A stretch of DNA of 64,000 bases from Halictus rubicundus (taxonomy: Eukaryota > Arthropoda > Insecta > Hymenoptera > Halictidae), in NCBI RefSeq assembly GCF_050948215.1, contig NW_027488590.1:692001-756000 (forward strand). The letters run 5' to 3'. Below, piece after piece: positions 22,100-32,479 of this stretch (its first letter is position 1; the number at the start of each line of letters is the position of its first letter). The translations under genes were made by a program, and so were the position numbers. Below the pieces are notes generated by a model. It was given only the letters and a program-made list of their open reading frames with translations, searched no databases and was not told the origin of the DNA.

Positions 22100-22440
22100 G
22101 CCGTGCGAGTGTAGAGCGTCAGTGCTACAATCACATATAAAACGAATCGTGAGTTATGATAAGGAAAATACTCTACAAATAATGTACAAAAATATAAGAG
22201 GAATCGATGAGGAGGGATTCGAATAATGAAAGAGGCAGATGCACAGGAGACTAGAGGATTATAGAGAAGCGACGTTAATGTGACAGGATATAAAATATAC
22301 GTACGTGTCAGTATTTGCAAATAGGCTAAAGAAGGAAATGAAATGGTACCGGATAACCAGTCTGGCTTTAGCAAGGGAATGCAGAAGGTGCATGCACGTA
22401 TTGAACTCGATAACGAGGAAAAATGAGTGATAGTTTATTC
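22100..22440 (+). pseudogene. LINE reverse-transcriptase relic
   Basis: In broken plus-strand frames the segment reads DYREATLM (about 22257), then YVSVFANRLKKEM (about 22297-22340), then PDNQSGFSKGMQK. This is the N-terminal half of a LINE reverse transcriptase: NYRGITL, then a hydrophobic stretch with ANRL, then QFGFR-type motifs. Stops and frameshifts make it inactive. It is co-oriented with the endonuclease relic at 19.4 kb and may be part of the same element, separated by later insertions (the mariner-like relic and the G1 solo LTR). Confidence 0.6.
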
Positions 22441-22444
22441 TGTA

Positions 22445-23210
22445 GTTTATAGTTTTCGTTTCAGAATAGCTTCTTTGCAAGCATGATCATGCTTGAAATG
22501 GTTTTATCTAGGTTTACAATTAAACTTTTTATGACTATTATTATCAAAAAGTAATTATACACCATGAATTTTGATTGGAAAATGAACAAATTATTTGCTT
22601 CAACTTACTTTCCGGCTGGTAAAATATGGACAAGGATTTCAGATATTTGTAATTACTACGCTTACTGCGATCCTTCGATTCGAAACTTTGTGCTTAACTG
22701 CGACAGTGGTCATGCTCAATGGTAACAGAAGCAAAGGACGAGAAGATCAAGTACAACATGTGCATTAGAAAAACAAAGCAACGGGTTCTTGGAATTCGAC
22801 CGCGTCAACTTAAATACAGACGCGACTGTATGTATGTTGTAATTATTTCCCCATTTATGGTCTACAATTATTATATCACTAAATTGTTTAAAATAAATAA
22901 GTTTATGTTTGTACGTCGCAAGTATAACGTAGAAATGAAAATGTTTTCAATATACTAGTTTCATAAATATGTAAAGTATGACAATTCAATGGCTACATAA
23001 AATAATGATAGTCTAATAAATGTATAAAATAATAAAATTTTAATAATTATGAACCTTGAATCTATAAGAAATGTACAGTAAAACATGGTTCATATATGTT
23101 CAAAGATAGACCAAACAGATAAAAAAACAATTACAGAAAGAAATTTTTATTTTCCGGGCGTCTACAATTTTACGGTACAGTCGAGAGGCTAGTGTACGTC
23201 CATTTATCTT
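22445..23210. other. no gene recognised
   Basis: This is AT-rich sequence. One 79-codon frame (22719-22958) has no recognisable family and no context to support it. Confidence 0.45.
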
Positions 23211-23214
23211 TTAA

Positions 23215-23414
23215 CACTAAATCTACCAAGCATTAGAAGTATCTGGCAAAGGATGCCTTATAAAAATGGCTAAATTTATCGAGATTGTCCGCAATTTTTA
23301 AAATAGACGTTTGGACAGGTTTATTTCATTATTTTCTACAAATGAATTTTTTTAATTTCAATAATTGTAAAATCTAAAACCGGTCATTTGACCGCGGTAA
23401 ATAAGGTCGTAGTG
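23215..23414. mobile_element. piggyBac-like TTAA MITE, copy 2
   Basis: TTAA flanks lie at 23211-23214 and 23415-23418, with ends CACTA and TAGTG. As in copy 1, a subterminal palindrome (CGGTCATTTGACCG) precedes the right end. It is 200 bp and non-coding. The sequence is diverged from copy 1, but the layout and terminal CACTA are conserved. Confidence 0.65.
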
Positions 23415-23418
23415 TTAA

Positions 23419-24159
23419 ATATTCATTACCGTACTTGACCTCAAAATCTTCGTTAAAAATTTTAGTACAGTCGGAACATTGCAGCTTTGCTTACGGAACT
23501 AAAGAAATTAACCATACCTCACTCATTGTCAGTGGCAATTGACACATCGTAAGCTTACACATAGTGGAAACGTGATAATGATTTATGGACGAAGATCCTT
23601 GCACACGGGACCTTTATGTAACATTCTGTGTAGCCTAGGTAGCAAAACAAAGTTAGGGGTTAGTAGATATTGCACAATTTGTGACGACGATAAACGAACG
23701 ATGCTAAAATGCAGTTCTTTATCAGTTTTTATTTGCATTTACTTTTCTATTATATTTATTTCGATTTGTCTTTCATACTCAAGGTCACATAGATGTCTTA
23801 ATATCAACTCTCATTGAATTTATTTTGACGTTTGCTATTACGTGACAGTAATAAAAATATACAGTTATTTTTTAAATGACATCGGTGTCCTTGAAATTTT
23901 TAATTTCTTGTTAACACCATTTTGTGCCGCTTTAAACCTAATCACGTTCTTGTCGGGCGAGTTTTTCTATTATTATTAATACGTAAGATATTTCTGGAAC
24001 TCAAGCTTGGTCGGATGAACTTTATGTAATAATCAAAATATTAGAGTCACAGTACAAAAATACATTTTTTTACCATGTGGTGATTAATGTTGTCTACAGT
24101 GCTGCTAAATGTGCTTTTGTATTTTAAAAATTCAGCGTAGCTAAGCTTTCATTTAACTT
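23419..24159. other. no gene recognised
   Basis: There is a 92-codon frame at 23539-23817 with a hydrophobic C-terminus and no recognised family. The rest is AT-rich. Confidence 0.4.
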
Positions 24160-24163
24160 TTAA

Positions 24164-24399
24164 ACAATGTTCACTCACTTAGATTACGAAGCATCGTACT
24201 AGGACCTTTTTAAAATTTTGTATAAATTTTCTAAGATACCTTTGAATATATTTTGTATAATTTCAGACTAAATAATCCAAATGTTCTAAAGAAGTGAAAG
24301 AGACTTGATATTTACAATTATCGTACAACACAGTAGCGAGAATTAGTTGTATACAGCAATTTTGTTGGAGTCATGAGAAACCCTAGGATACAATTGCGG
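24164..24399. mobile_element. TTAA MITE of a second family (same as 48677-49226)
   Basis: It is flanked by TTAA (24160-24163, 24400-24403). The body matches the element at 48.7 kb: TGTTCACTC near the left end, TCCAAATGTTCT in the middle, and GTTGGAGTCATGAG...CCCTAG near the right end. It is non-coding. Confidence 0.58.
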
Positions 24400-24403
24400 T
24401 TAA

Positions 24404-25185
24404 AACTTGATCGTTCTAACGTAAAATCGTCAACTAATGCAAATGGATCTAATAGTTTTACCATCCGCTGTATATTATTTTTCACTGTTAAATACTCAGA
24501 ATGCAAATGATCAGAGAACCAGTGGCGGTTGTAGCCTAGAACGAAAGAAAGAGTGCTAAAAACCTGTGCTTTAATTTGGTAGGCAGGGGATTAATAAAGT
24601 CCGGTTTGCGTGACGCAAGTCGATAACCGTTGGGCGAAAAAAGTCGCATAAACGCGATGCCCCCGTCGCGCCGCCGCGCCGGCCGCTGAAGTACTCGAGT
24701 GTGACGTGTCACTGCAAACACGTGAAGCTATTTGAAGTTGATATAGAAGAGGACATAGGACAGAAAAGAGGGGACGAAAAAGTGTATCGAGATAAGGGGG
24801 AAACGATGGGGCAGAAAACAAGGAGCGCTAGGAGCACGGCAAGAAGGTATACAGATCGAGAAATAACATGAAATAGAGGGGTATGTGGATGGAATAGGGA
24901 GATTGTTTGGGGTTTCATGGAGACGGTGTGTACTCCTGGTGTATGAGATACTTCCCCGTAGCTGCTTGTACACGCCAACACCGCCAAGGAAATGTTACCC
25001 CATAAAACATATCTCTCTCGCGTTAGCTTCTGCTGTGCAGAGGCCGCCTAGATACTTCATAGAAACGCACATTCTCTAGCTGAGCGTGTTGCAGGCAACA
25101 CGTCAAAAGATAAGGTTGATGATAGGGTTGAAGGATAAACCACCCGGGGGTCGTTCGATGCGTCACCGTGTTTCGCAGTTTCTGT
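24404..25185. other. no gene recognised; purine-biased block
   Basis: 24720-24960 is purine-biased on the plus strand and might be LINE-derived, but no motif was found. 24655-24690 is a GC-rich island. Nothing else was recognised. Confidence 0.35.
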
Positions 25186-25399
25186 GTCAGAACTAGTCTT
25201 CCTTCTCGAGAATTTCTCGAGAAATTTTATAATTGATTATTTCTCATTTCTCGTGAAAAATTCCAGTGTTTCTCAAGAAATTTAAATTTAGGAAAATTCT
25301 TATGAATCTCATTTATTTTATAACATAAATTCTTAAATTCTCTTAACTTCTTATTTAAAACTTTAGAAAAACTGAATACTGAATCGAGTAATGAGTTTC

Positions 25400-26446
25400 T
25401 TGTTGTTATTAAAGAAGAAATATCTAAATGAAGAGACAAGATTGTTGTATCCCCTATAAAATATCTGCATAATCCAGAATCTCTGTAAAAAGATTCAGAA
25501 GATACATTTTTTTGTTTAACATCCAAGGCAGATACGTATTGTTCCGTCACAAGACGAAAACAAACATCTGGGTGGCAGACTTCGGCCTACCTCCAGTCTA
25601 CCACGTTTGTAATGCACTAGCATTTATGGTAGCGGCCCGGGACAAAATTTACAACACCCTACCGGGCCCAGGTTTATAACGCCTTTCCGGACCCATCGAG
25701 TGAGGGTACCACGCGGCCACCTCGGCACAAGGTCACCCTCCCTCTGGCAATGGTAGGCGTCAACCAATCACGAACAAATTAGAAGACAGAGATTCTTAGA
25801 CCCCACCCACACCGAGACTAGCTGCAAGGAGACAAGAGACGACAAGACCAGTCAACCAAGTAGCCTCGAATAAACCACTACTCCTCCGAGCAACCGTAGA
25901 GTCGTAGTCCACCACCAAATCCGCGTACTTCTTTTTATTTCTTCGGCTCTGTTAATGTCAGAGTCGAAAGTGCAAACCGACACGCACAAGAGTGTTCCTT
26001 GCACCAGCTGCACCACTCAAAAGGTGCACGACTAAACACGTATAAAATCGCAAAACAAATTCTAAGCAGACTTTTTGGAAAATATTACAATGATTCTTAT
26101 GAAAATAGTGAAAAACTTTCAGATTCTCAGAATGAGGAACTATCACTGGAAAAACAGTTAGAATTAGAAATTGCAGATAGCCTTCAAGAATTTAGTGTCA
26201 AGAGTTTAGCGGCAGAAGAAAATAAATTCCAGGCTCTAACAAAGGAATTCCAAATTTTTTAGTCCACTGAAAACAGGACACCCAATCTTCTGTTCTGTAT
26301 ACGATAAAGCCAACATCCGCACAAAATGGAAGAAATTTTTCTACGGCTACAGATTTTGTTACAAAAAAAAAAAAAGAAGTAGATCGTCTGATTCTACATT
26401 AGAAGCATTATGCTTCTTAAGAAGTCATTTCAAAAGAAAAGCGTAA
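25400..26446 (+). pseudogene. hAT transposase C-terminal remnant, split by solo LTR
   Basis: To the right of the LTR the plus strand reads TYKIAKQILSRLFG (from about 26040), then an acidic stretch (EELSLEKQLELEIADSLQ). After frame changes comes DSTLEALCFLRSHFKR (about 26390-26440), which resembles the C-terminal dimerisation end of hAT transposases. To the left (about 25400-25539), broken frames include YLNEETRLLYP. The catalytic N-terminal half is absent. It is dead from internal deletion, frameshifts and the LTR insertion. Confidence 0.6.
25540..26038 (+). mobile_element. solo LTR, family G1, plus orientation
   Basis: This 499-bp LTR starts TGTTCCGTC and ends AAACA. It is flanked by the exact 5-bp duplication CGTAT (25535-25539, 26039-26043). 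An AATAAA lies near 25869. It is the same family as 21501-22044 but inverted, and it sits inside the hAT relic. Confidence 0.88.
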
Positions 26447-26602
26447 TGTTTCACTTTATAAAAGTTTGGTAAAAATTTCCCAATATTTTTTTATTTTATT
26501 AAAAATTCTCGAGAATTATCGAGAACTATCGAGAAATATAGTCTTATTTCTCATTTCTCGAGAAATGAAAAATGTTGAGAAATCAGGAACACTAGTCAGA
26601 AC

Positions 26603-27131
26603 GTTACCGTAGATTATTGACGAAATTTCCCTGTTAACGCGCATAATTTCATCATCCGGTGAGGATTATTTACCTGTGTTGCAGAACACTAAAGACGTGG
26701 CTCACATTTTAATTGAGATCCCATGAAATACACTCCTGGACAAAGTGATAGCACAAGTGTACTATTTTTAATGTCTCGGAAACTACATATGTAGATTTTC
26801 AGGATGAAACACACAGTGTTAGCAAATAAAGTTCACCTCGCTCTTTATGGGCTGCAGTTCAGGATCTAATTCAGTCAAAGGGTCCCCTTCGCGGTCGAAA
26901 GAATAAAAATAAAATCAATTTAAATGAAAATCTTAGGAAAAAATAAATTATACTAAAATGTATGGTACTTGAGTTAATTTGGGTTAATTGGTCCCCAAAC
27001 AGTGTTAGACCAGTGCCCCAAAATTAACGGTCGCTAATTTGCGAATGATCACGCAATCAACAGTTAGTTTCGTGTTTTAAAAGTATAGTTCAGCTCAACA
27101 GACGTAACCTAAGTCAGGCCTAAGTCAGGGT
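26603..27131. other. no gene; one Tc1-type terminus at 26731
   Basis: CACTCCTGGACAAAGTGATA begins at 26731 directly after TA, the look of a Tc1/mariner left end. About 230 bp of degenerate sequence follows and no right end was found. The rest is unremarkable. Confidence 0.35.
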
Positions 27132-27139
27132 TTTCCCAC

Positions 27140-27347
27140 CATTGTACCAGATGAGGGGAGGGAGCACAAATTGAGGGGAAAAAGTTACCCTCTCTCTGCC
27201 AGTACCGCGGTAGTTACGTGACATTGTGACACAGGCACCACAGAGACGGAACGCATCACGTGACCGGGTCGTGGCAGAAGCATGGGGGAATAGCGTGGTA
27301 GAAGGAGAAATTAGAGTGGGGGAATAAGTTTTGATCTGGCGACTATG
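27140..27347. mobile_element. hAT-type MITE
   Basis: The ends CATTGTACCAGATGA and TTGATCTGGCGACTATG are imperfect inverted copies. The 8-bp flanks TTTCCCAC and TATCCCAC differ at one base. The interior (GTTACCCTCTCTCTGCCA...CACGTGAC) recurs at 60420-60640. It is non-coding. Confidence 0.6.
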
Positions 27348-27355
27348 TATCCCAC

Positions 27356-27967
27356 TTCTTCGTTCCGCTCAGGTGGGAAGTGACGTTCCCCCGCTATTTC
27401 AGACGGTCGTATCACCAGAAACGCATGGCATTTGTTTCTATCGCGGCCCTATTCCTATCGTATACTATAACACTCGCGAGCCATAAGCGAGTCTTGTTCC
27501 CACTCCTTAGACACCCCCCACCATGCTCCTATGGATTGTTGGAGAAGGGGTCGCTGGGCTAGAATCCTATGTGGAAGGTTGTCTCCAGGAGTGATAAAAG
27601 CACGGTAGGGTAGTATGAAGTTGGAGGAGGCCATCGCGTCGCTCGTTGCGGGTTGGTCTCAGGTAGCATAGGTTGGGAGGAGGGAGAGGACGAGTACACC
27701 GGATCACGGGTATCCCCAGGAGCTTATGGACGGACATGGAGGATTTAGTGCGGTATACGTTGTCCCGTCGGCCGTTCTTCGGGTGTCCGCCAGGCCGAGG
27801 GGAGTCCCACATAACCCCGACTTCCTCTCGGGGGGGGGGGGGGGTTATCCGTAATACTGATTACCTCCATGATAAAAGAAGGGTGATATGAAGTAGCCAG
27901 TAGTGGGGGGAACCTGTACACTGTTGGTAGGGGTCGTGAAGCGACAACGGGGAAGAAGTTGCCCAGG
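27356..27967. repeat. GC-rich dispersed repeat with a 15-G run
   Basis: Segments here recur at 45395-45497: AAAGCACGGTAGGGTA, and GTCGTGAAGCGAC followed by CAGGCCTG. GAGTCCCACATAACCCCGA followed by G15 (27830-27844) and GTTATCC forms a small inverted repeat (ATAACCCC against GGGGTTAT). There is no coding sequence. It may be the 3' tail of a LINE, but that is a guess from composition. The right side is cut by the LTR insertion at 27973. Confidence 0.4.
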
Positions 27968-28791
27968 CCTGTTGTTCCGTCGCAAGGAACGGTTCAAGTG
28001 GGGTTTGCCTTTGGACAATTATTTATGATACGCTCGTGACTAAGTGATCACCTTCATCGATTAGGCACGGCGCAACATGTAGCGACCATTCAAGTCACAA
28101 GCCTGCCTTTCGTTTGTTTTCACTTCCTATGGTTACGAGACGTCACAAATGAAGCCTTTACGAAGGATTACCCAAACCAAAAGGCACTGTTCTGAAGTGT
28201 CAAGGGTTAGCCTTGTTGAGAGACCGGCATCAGCTTACGCTCTCCAGGGCAAGCCCCACTTAGCTTACCTAAACAAGGTGACAATCATTCAAGGATGCGC
28301 TGATTGGGTAATGTAGCATTCAGCAGAACCAATCAGTGCACTTCCTCTTCCATGAGGACCGTCCTCTCAATACATAGAGGAGCCTCACGAGACAGAAGAA
28401 CTGAAAGTCGAAATCACTCTCGAGTTTTACTCAAACTGAATTGTTTCGTTCGTGTATAAATAGATCTTTATTAATAACGTAATAACATAACAACTGTTGC
28501 CTGCAGAACTAACTTTAGGCAACTAATTCAAGGAGCCAGTAGACTCACGCGGTATAAGGAATATCGAAGAATTTCCGAGTAAAAGAGACGAGTTTCTAAC
28601 GAGTCGTCATACGCAAGTCGAGTGTAAGTCGAACGAGTGTCGAATCTAAGTCCCGGTCCGTCCCGGGGTCCGCTCGCTGGTCACCTCGGTGGTGCCAAGA
28701 AAAAATCCCAACTTGGGGGAAAAGTCCTTCTCATTCGCTGGCTGACCCGAGGGGGAAGAATCTTCCGGGACAACCCTCCCCGGTGGAGGAG

Positions 28792-29887
28792 TGTTCGGAT
28801 ACGGATTTTAGAAATGAAACGCGGACGCGTCACTCCCGATACCGCCGAGGAATACTGTCCGCCAAATTAATTTTGGACAGCCGTTTCAATATTTGATCGA
28901 GTAATTTTATTGGAAGCGCGTTTCGTCCCAGACCTGCTAGAGGACTCGTCGGTAAGGCTGATCTAGCAGGCCCTGCCTTAGACGCGTCGGTTCGTCTCGT
29001 GCTTGGTCGTTGTTTTCGATTGCGAGAGCGTTCCGCGTCGGATCTTGGTTATTGGAGATCCATCTTTTTGAATAGATTTGAAACTGAAGGTTTCGCGTTG
29101 AAACTGAATGTTTCACGTTTCAAACTGAATGTTTCACGTCGAAACTTGTTGAGCTATATCGAACCTTGGATGCACGCGCGACGCACGATGTTATCGCAAC
29201 GCGATCACGAACAGAAGAGAGCTCAGATCGAGCGGTCCTCACGAGCATCGTTTTTGACAAAAACCGCTCGTCCTCGCGAGAATCGTTTCGGACAAAAGCT
29301 GATCGCTTGCCAGGCTCGCATAGCCCGACGACGAAACCCCGTCTTCGCAAAACTGAATGTTTCACGTTTGAAGACTTGGAATTGAATGTTCGAAAAAGAC
29401 TTGGAACTGAATGTTTCATGTCTGAATCAAACTAGTGAGAGCGTTTGATTTTTAGTTCTTCCGTCTCGTGAGACTCCTCTATGTATTGAGAGGGCAGTCC
29501 TCATGGAAGAGGAAGTGCACTGATTGGTTCTGCTGAATGTTGCGTTACCCAATCCGTGCATCATTGACTGATTGTCACTCTGTTTAGGTGAGCTGAATGG
29601 GCCTTGCCCTGGAGAGCGTAAGCTGATGCCGATCTCTCAACAAGGCTGACCCTTAACACTTTTGAACAGTGCCCTTTTGTTTTGGGTGGTCCTTCGTAGG
29701 ACTCAATTTATGACGTCCCGTAACCATAGGAAGTGACTACAAACGAAAGGCGGGCTGTGATACGAGCCTGGATTGTCGTCACTGTTGCGCCGTGCCTAAT
29801 CGTTGAAGGTGATCACTTAGTTACGAGCGTATCATAAACAATTGTCCGAAAGCAAGCACCACTTGAATTGTTCCTTGCGACGGAACA
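28792..29887 (-). mobile_element. solo LTR, family G2, copy b (inverted, expanded)
   Basis: On the minus strand it runs from TGTTCCGTCGC (29887) to CCGAACA (28792), the termini of the G2 family. It is flanked by the exact 5-bp duplication AGGAG (28787-28791, 29888-29892). It is 1096 bp against 777 bp for copy a. The extra length is a central block containing short repeats. It is the innermost and therefore the youngest of the three nested LTRs here. Confidence 0.8.
29080..29430. repeat. short repeats inside G2 LTR copy b
   Basis: About six units of roughly 20 bp around ACTGAATGTTTCACGTTT occur in two clusters (29085-29145 and 29345-29425), separated by non-repeated sequence. They account for part of this LTR copy's extra length. 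Confidence 0.6.
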
Positions 29888-30069
29888 AGGAGGAAGTCTC
29901 CACCCACAAGTCAAACCAGGGAAATTGGAAAAAACGAGTTGCAGGACCCCGGAACAACCCGAGTATTTAGCCTAAGTGGCTCGCTAACGAATTTATTGCC
30001 CCTTAGCTTGGGTCCGGTGACGACGGTTAAGGGGCACGCGCACGTGTGGCACAAGAGAGGGCTCTTGGC

Positions 30070-30125
30070 CTGTTAGACGCTTGTGCGGGCTATAAGGCCC
30101 GCTTTGTTCGAATCCGGGACCTCCG
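30070..30125 (+). other. tRNA-like segment with B-box, not a tRNA gene
   Basis: GTTCGAATCC is a perfect RNA polymerase III B-box. Upstream TGGCCTGTTAGACGC loosely resembles an A-box, and GCGGGCTATAAGGCCCGC could form an anticodon-like stem. The T-stem and acceptor stem do not pair, so a functional tRNA is not supported. It could be a SINE head. Confidence 0.2.
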
Positions 30126-30750
30126 GTACATTGCGGGTGGTACGCGGAGTGAGGATTTCCCGGATTGACATTTATGGCCACTTTTCAATGCCATCAGCTA
30201 AAAAACCCTCGGGAGCCGTGCGTACGGCCTTCGAGCACGGCCTATTAGCATTCTTCTAATTTTCGAAAGATGGCTAGAAATCGGAGAAGGGCATAAAATG
30301 GCTTTCAGCTTGTACTCTATGCAGCTGTTGCCTCGCGATGATTGACAATATGTAAAAGAAAAACTCGGTGGGATCGAACACGAACCGTGAGACATCCAGT
30401 TCTGAGTCTATTCGAAAACGGATCTCAGACAGTCAAGATCCGACGCGAAACGCTCTCGCAATCGTACACACACAAACAAATCACACGAAACGAGAACCGA
30501 CGCGTCTAAGGCAGAGTCTACTAGATCAGCCTTACTGACGAATCCTCTAGCAGGTCTTGGATGAAACGCGCTTCCGACTCAATCCAATCACTTAAATATT
30601 GAAACGGCTGTTCAAGATTAATTTGGCGGACAGTAAACATCGGCGGTATCGGAAGTGACGCGTCCGCGATCCAACCGGGCCCAAGATTTACAACCTTGGG
30701 TGGAACAATCGTCCGCGTATCACTTCTGAAATCCGCAACCGAACATCTGT

Positions 30751-31910
30751 ATTATAACATAAGAAGGAGTCTGCGGAGGAGCGGACAGATTGATGGTGGG
30801 AACCGTGTGGCCTGCGACGAAGAAGAAGTCAGGTAGGCCTAACCTACGTCGACATGGGTCGCAACGAGAAATCAAGTGAAACCAAAACTGCAAAAATGAT
30901 TGAATAAAAAAGTCAGCAAGCAACTGTTCCCATAATTTCAAATATTAAAAAAAAAATCGCATGGTAATTTGGTAAAAGATCTTGCAACTTATGAAAGGAA
31001 ACAGTTGTGGTAGACCGTTAACATGATCAAAAACCGGGGAAACGATTATTCGAGTTGCCTCAAATTTCTTGGCTTCTGTTTCACATAATTGTATGTTAAT
31101 TATTTATGTTAATTATTACACATATTACATGTATAGTATGTTAATTCTTTTCCTACAATTTGTACGATTTTTAATTAATATATTTTATTAAACAAAAAGG
31201 TTGTTCTCCTGTTACGTTGATTATATTTTGCTAAACATGCGGTACAATTTTTATTTATTGATTCAAATTGGAACTGTTTGTGTACGTAATTATGTAAATT
31301 ACGTGGATAATTGTAAATCAACATTCATGGAGGGACACGTTAAGTCCGCGCGAATAATTTTGCAGAGTAGATTAAAATGGATTAATAAACATTCGGTCGG
31401 ACTCAAGTAATAAAAGCATGCTGCAGTGAAAGCTTGATTTAACGGACTAATTGCGGAGAGATGTACGTTACATTCAAATGTCCGTAAAATAAGGTCTACG
31501 CGAAAACAAAAGCCCAATAAATAACGTACTATCTATGTTCAGACACAACGCAATCTGTTTTCACATTAAAACGAGAAATTTGGCTACACTCGTAAATATT
31601 ATGTATCGTAAAAGTAAATATGACTTGAGATAATGATTGATCGTTATATTCTATCCGGAAATACATACCAGAATTGTTGGATACATCTGGTATTGTGGGT
31701 TTGTATAATCGAATGTAAAGTACAATTGTATTACTATTATTTATGTTTTATGTATTAATAAAATGTCATCAAAACTACTTTTATGCTGAGAAAAAGTCAC
31801 GAAAAAATATTTCTTCGTATATATTTGAATAATTAGTCACAGATGCAAACAATTTAATACCAATGAAAATGAATGTTGTACTGGAGAAGATGCTCACATT
31901 TGGATATCAT
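30751..31910. other. no gene recognised
   Basis: This is AT-rich sequence with short frames only. No inverted-repeat pairs or repeat partners were found. Confidence 0.45.
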
Positions 31911-31914
31911 TATA

Positions 31915-32475
31915 AGCTGAATCTCGTAACCTGACGACTTCAAGTAACTCTTATGTTATTTGTGGTACGAATAAATTGTTCAAACAAATGTTGCATGGTT
32001 TTCAGGAGGACGTACAGTGCTGCAACTTCTTTTTTGTTACATTTCTTTTTTATCGAGATACGAGGGTCACCTTCAGTTTTTTGAATGAAATGTCTAATAT
32101 ATTTCCTTAAATTCGGATAAAGTACCAAATTCTCCATAAAAAATATTACACCAGATAGGGCTTAAAATGGATAATTTCTAAAATATTTTTAAGACAAATT
32201 TATGAGTAAAGGAATAATGTTTTCTAGTGTTTCTGCAGTTAATAATAATACGTCCTAATAATTTACGGCCATCGTTGATAGCTCGCGATAAACTTCATTT
32301 TTAATGTTTAAAAAATGAAACGAGTTTGAGAAAGTCCCTGCAGTTATTAATTTTGAGCCCTCTGTGGTATAATACTTTTTTCACGCAGAACTTGGTGCTT
32401 TATTCGAATTCGAGGAAAACTATTGTGCATTCTATTGACATAATCGAAGGTGACCCTTATACGAGACTCAATGGT
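31915..32475. mobile_element. foldback MITE, family B (two arms)
   Basis: The left arm (31915 to about 32170, GAATCTCGTAACCTGACGACT) is largely mirrored by 32335-32475. For example, GGGTCACCTTCAG is followed later by GAAGGTGACCC, and both arms carry the same peptide-like shadow LVLY...R. A second copy of the left arm, with intact CAGGGTGAGTCTCGTAAC, is at 53272-53550. The right terminus is missing. It is non-coding. Confidence 0.6.
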
Positions 32476-32479
32476 TCAA

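Larger units (their letters stand above)
25194..26594. mobile_element. hAT transposon relic carrying a solo LTR
   Basis: The element starts TAGTCTTCC and ends GGAACACTA, typical hAT termini with one change. An exact 8-bp duplication, GTCAGAAC, flanks it (25186-25193 and 26595-26602). Subterminal inverted repeats rich in TTTCTCGAGAAA occur at both ends. Without the LTR and its duplicated 5 bp the element is about 0.9 kb, so it is internally deleted. Remnants of a hAT transposase lie inside on the plus strand. Confidence 0.8.
28437..30380 (-). mobile_element. LTR-like insertion, family G3, itself interrupted
   Basis: It is bounded by TG at 28437 and CA at 30380. The flanks CAAAC (28432-28436) and CGAAC (30381-30385) differ at one base. 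Without the inner LTR it is about 843 bp. On the minus strand it starts TGTTCGATCCC and has an AATAAA near its end (about 28470), so minus orientation is favoured. The G3 family has no second copy in this window, so the call rests on the boundaries alone. Confidence 0.5.
27973..30745 (+). mobile_element. solo LTR, family G2, copy c, split by a nested LTR
   Basis: The left part (27973-28436, starting TGTTCCGTCGC) and right part (30381-30745, ending CCGAACA) together match the complete LTR at 58228-59004. The flanks CCTGT (27968-27972) and TCTGT (30746-30750) agree at 4 of 5 bases. A second, different LTR was inserted between the two parts, and that LTR itself received another G2 LTR. No coding sequence is present. 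Confidence 0.72.

Noticed and set aside
27380..27891. Short frames across the GC-rich block next to the 15-G run
   Set aside because: Parts of this block are a dispersed repeat also present at 45.4 kb and the frames are not shared between the two copies.
30070..30125. tRNA gene
   Set aside because: The B-box is perfect and an anticodon-like stem can be drawn, but T and acceptor stems do not pair and the D-arm is wrong.
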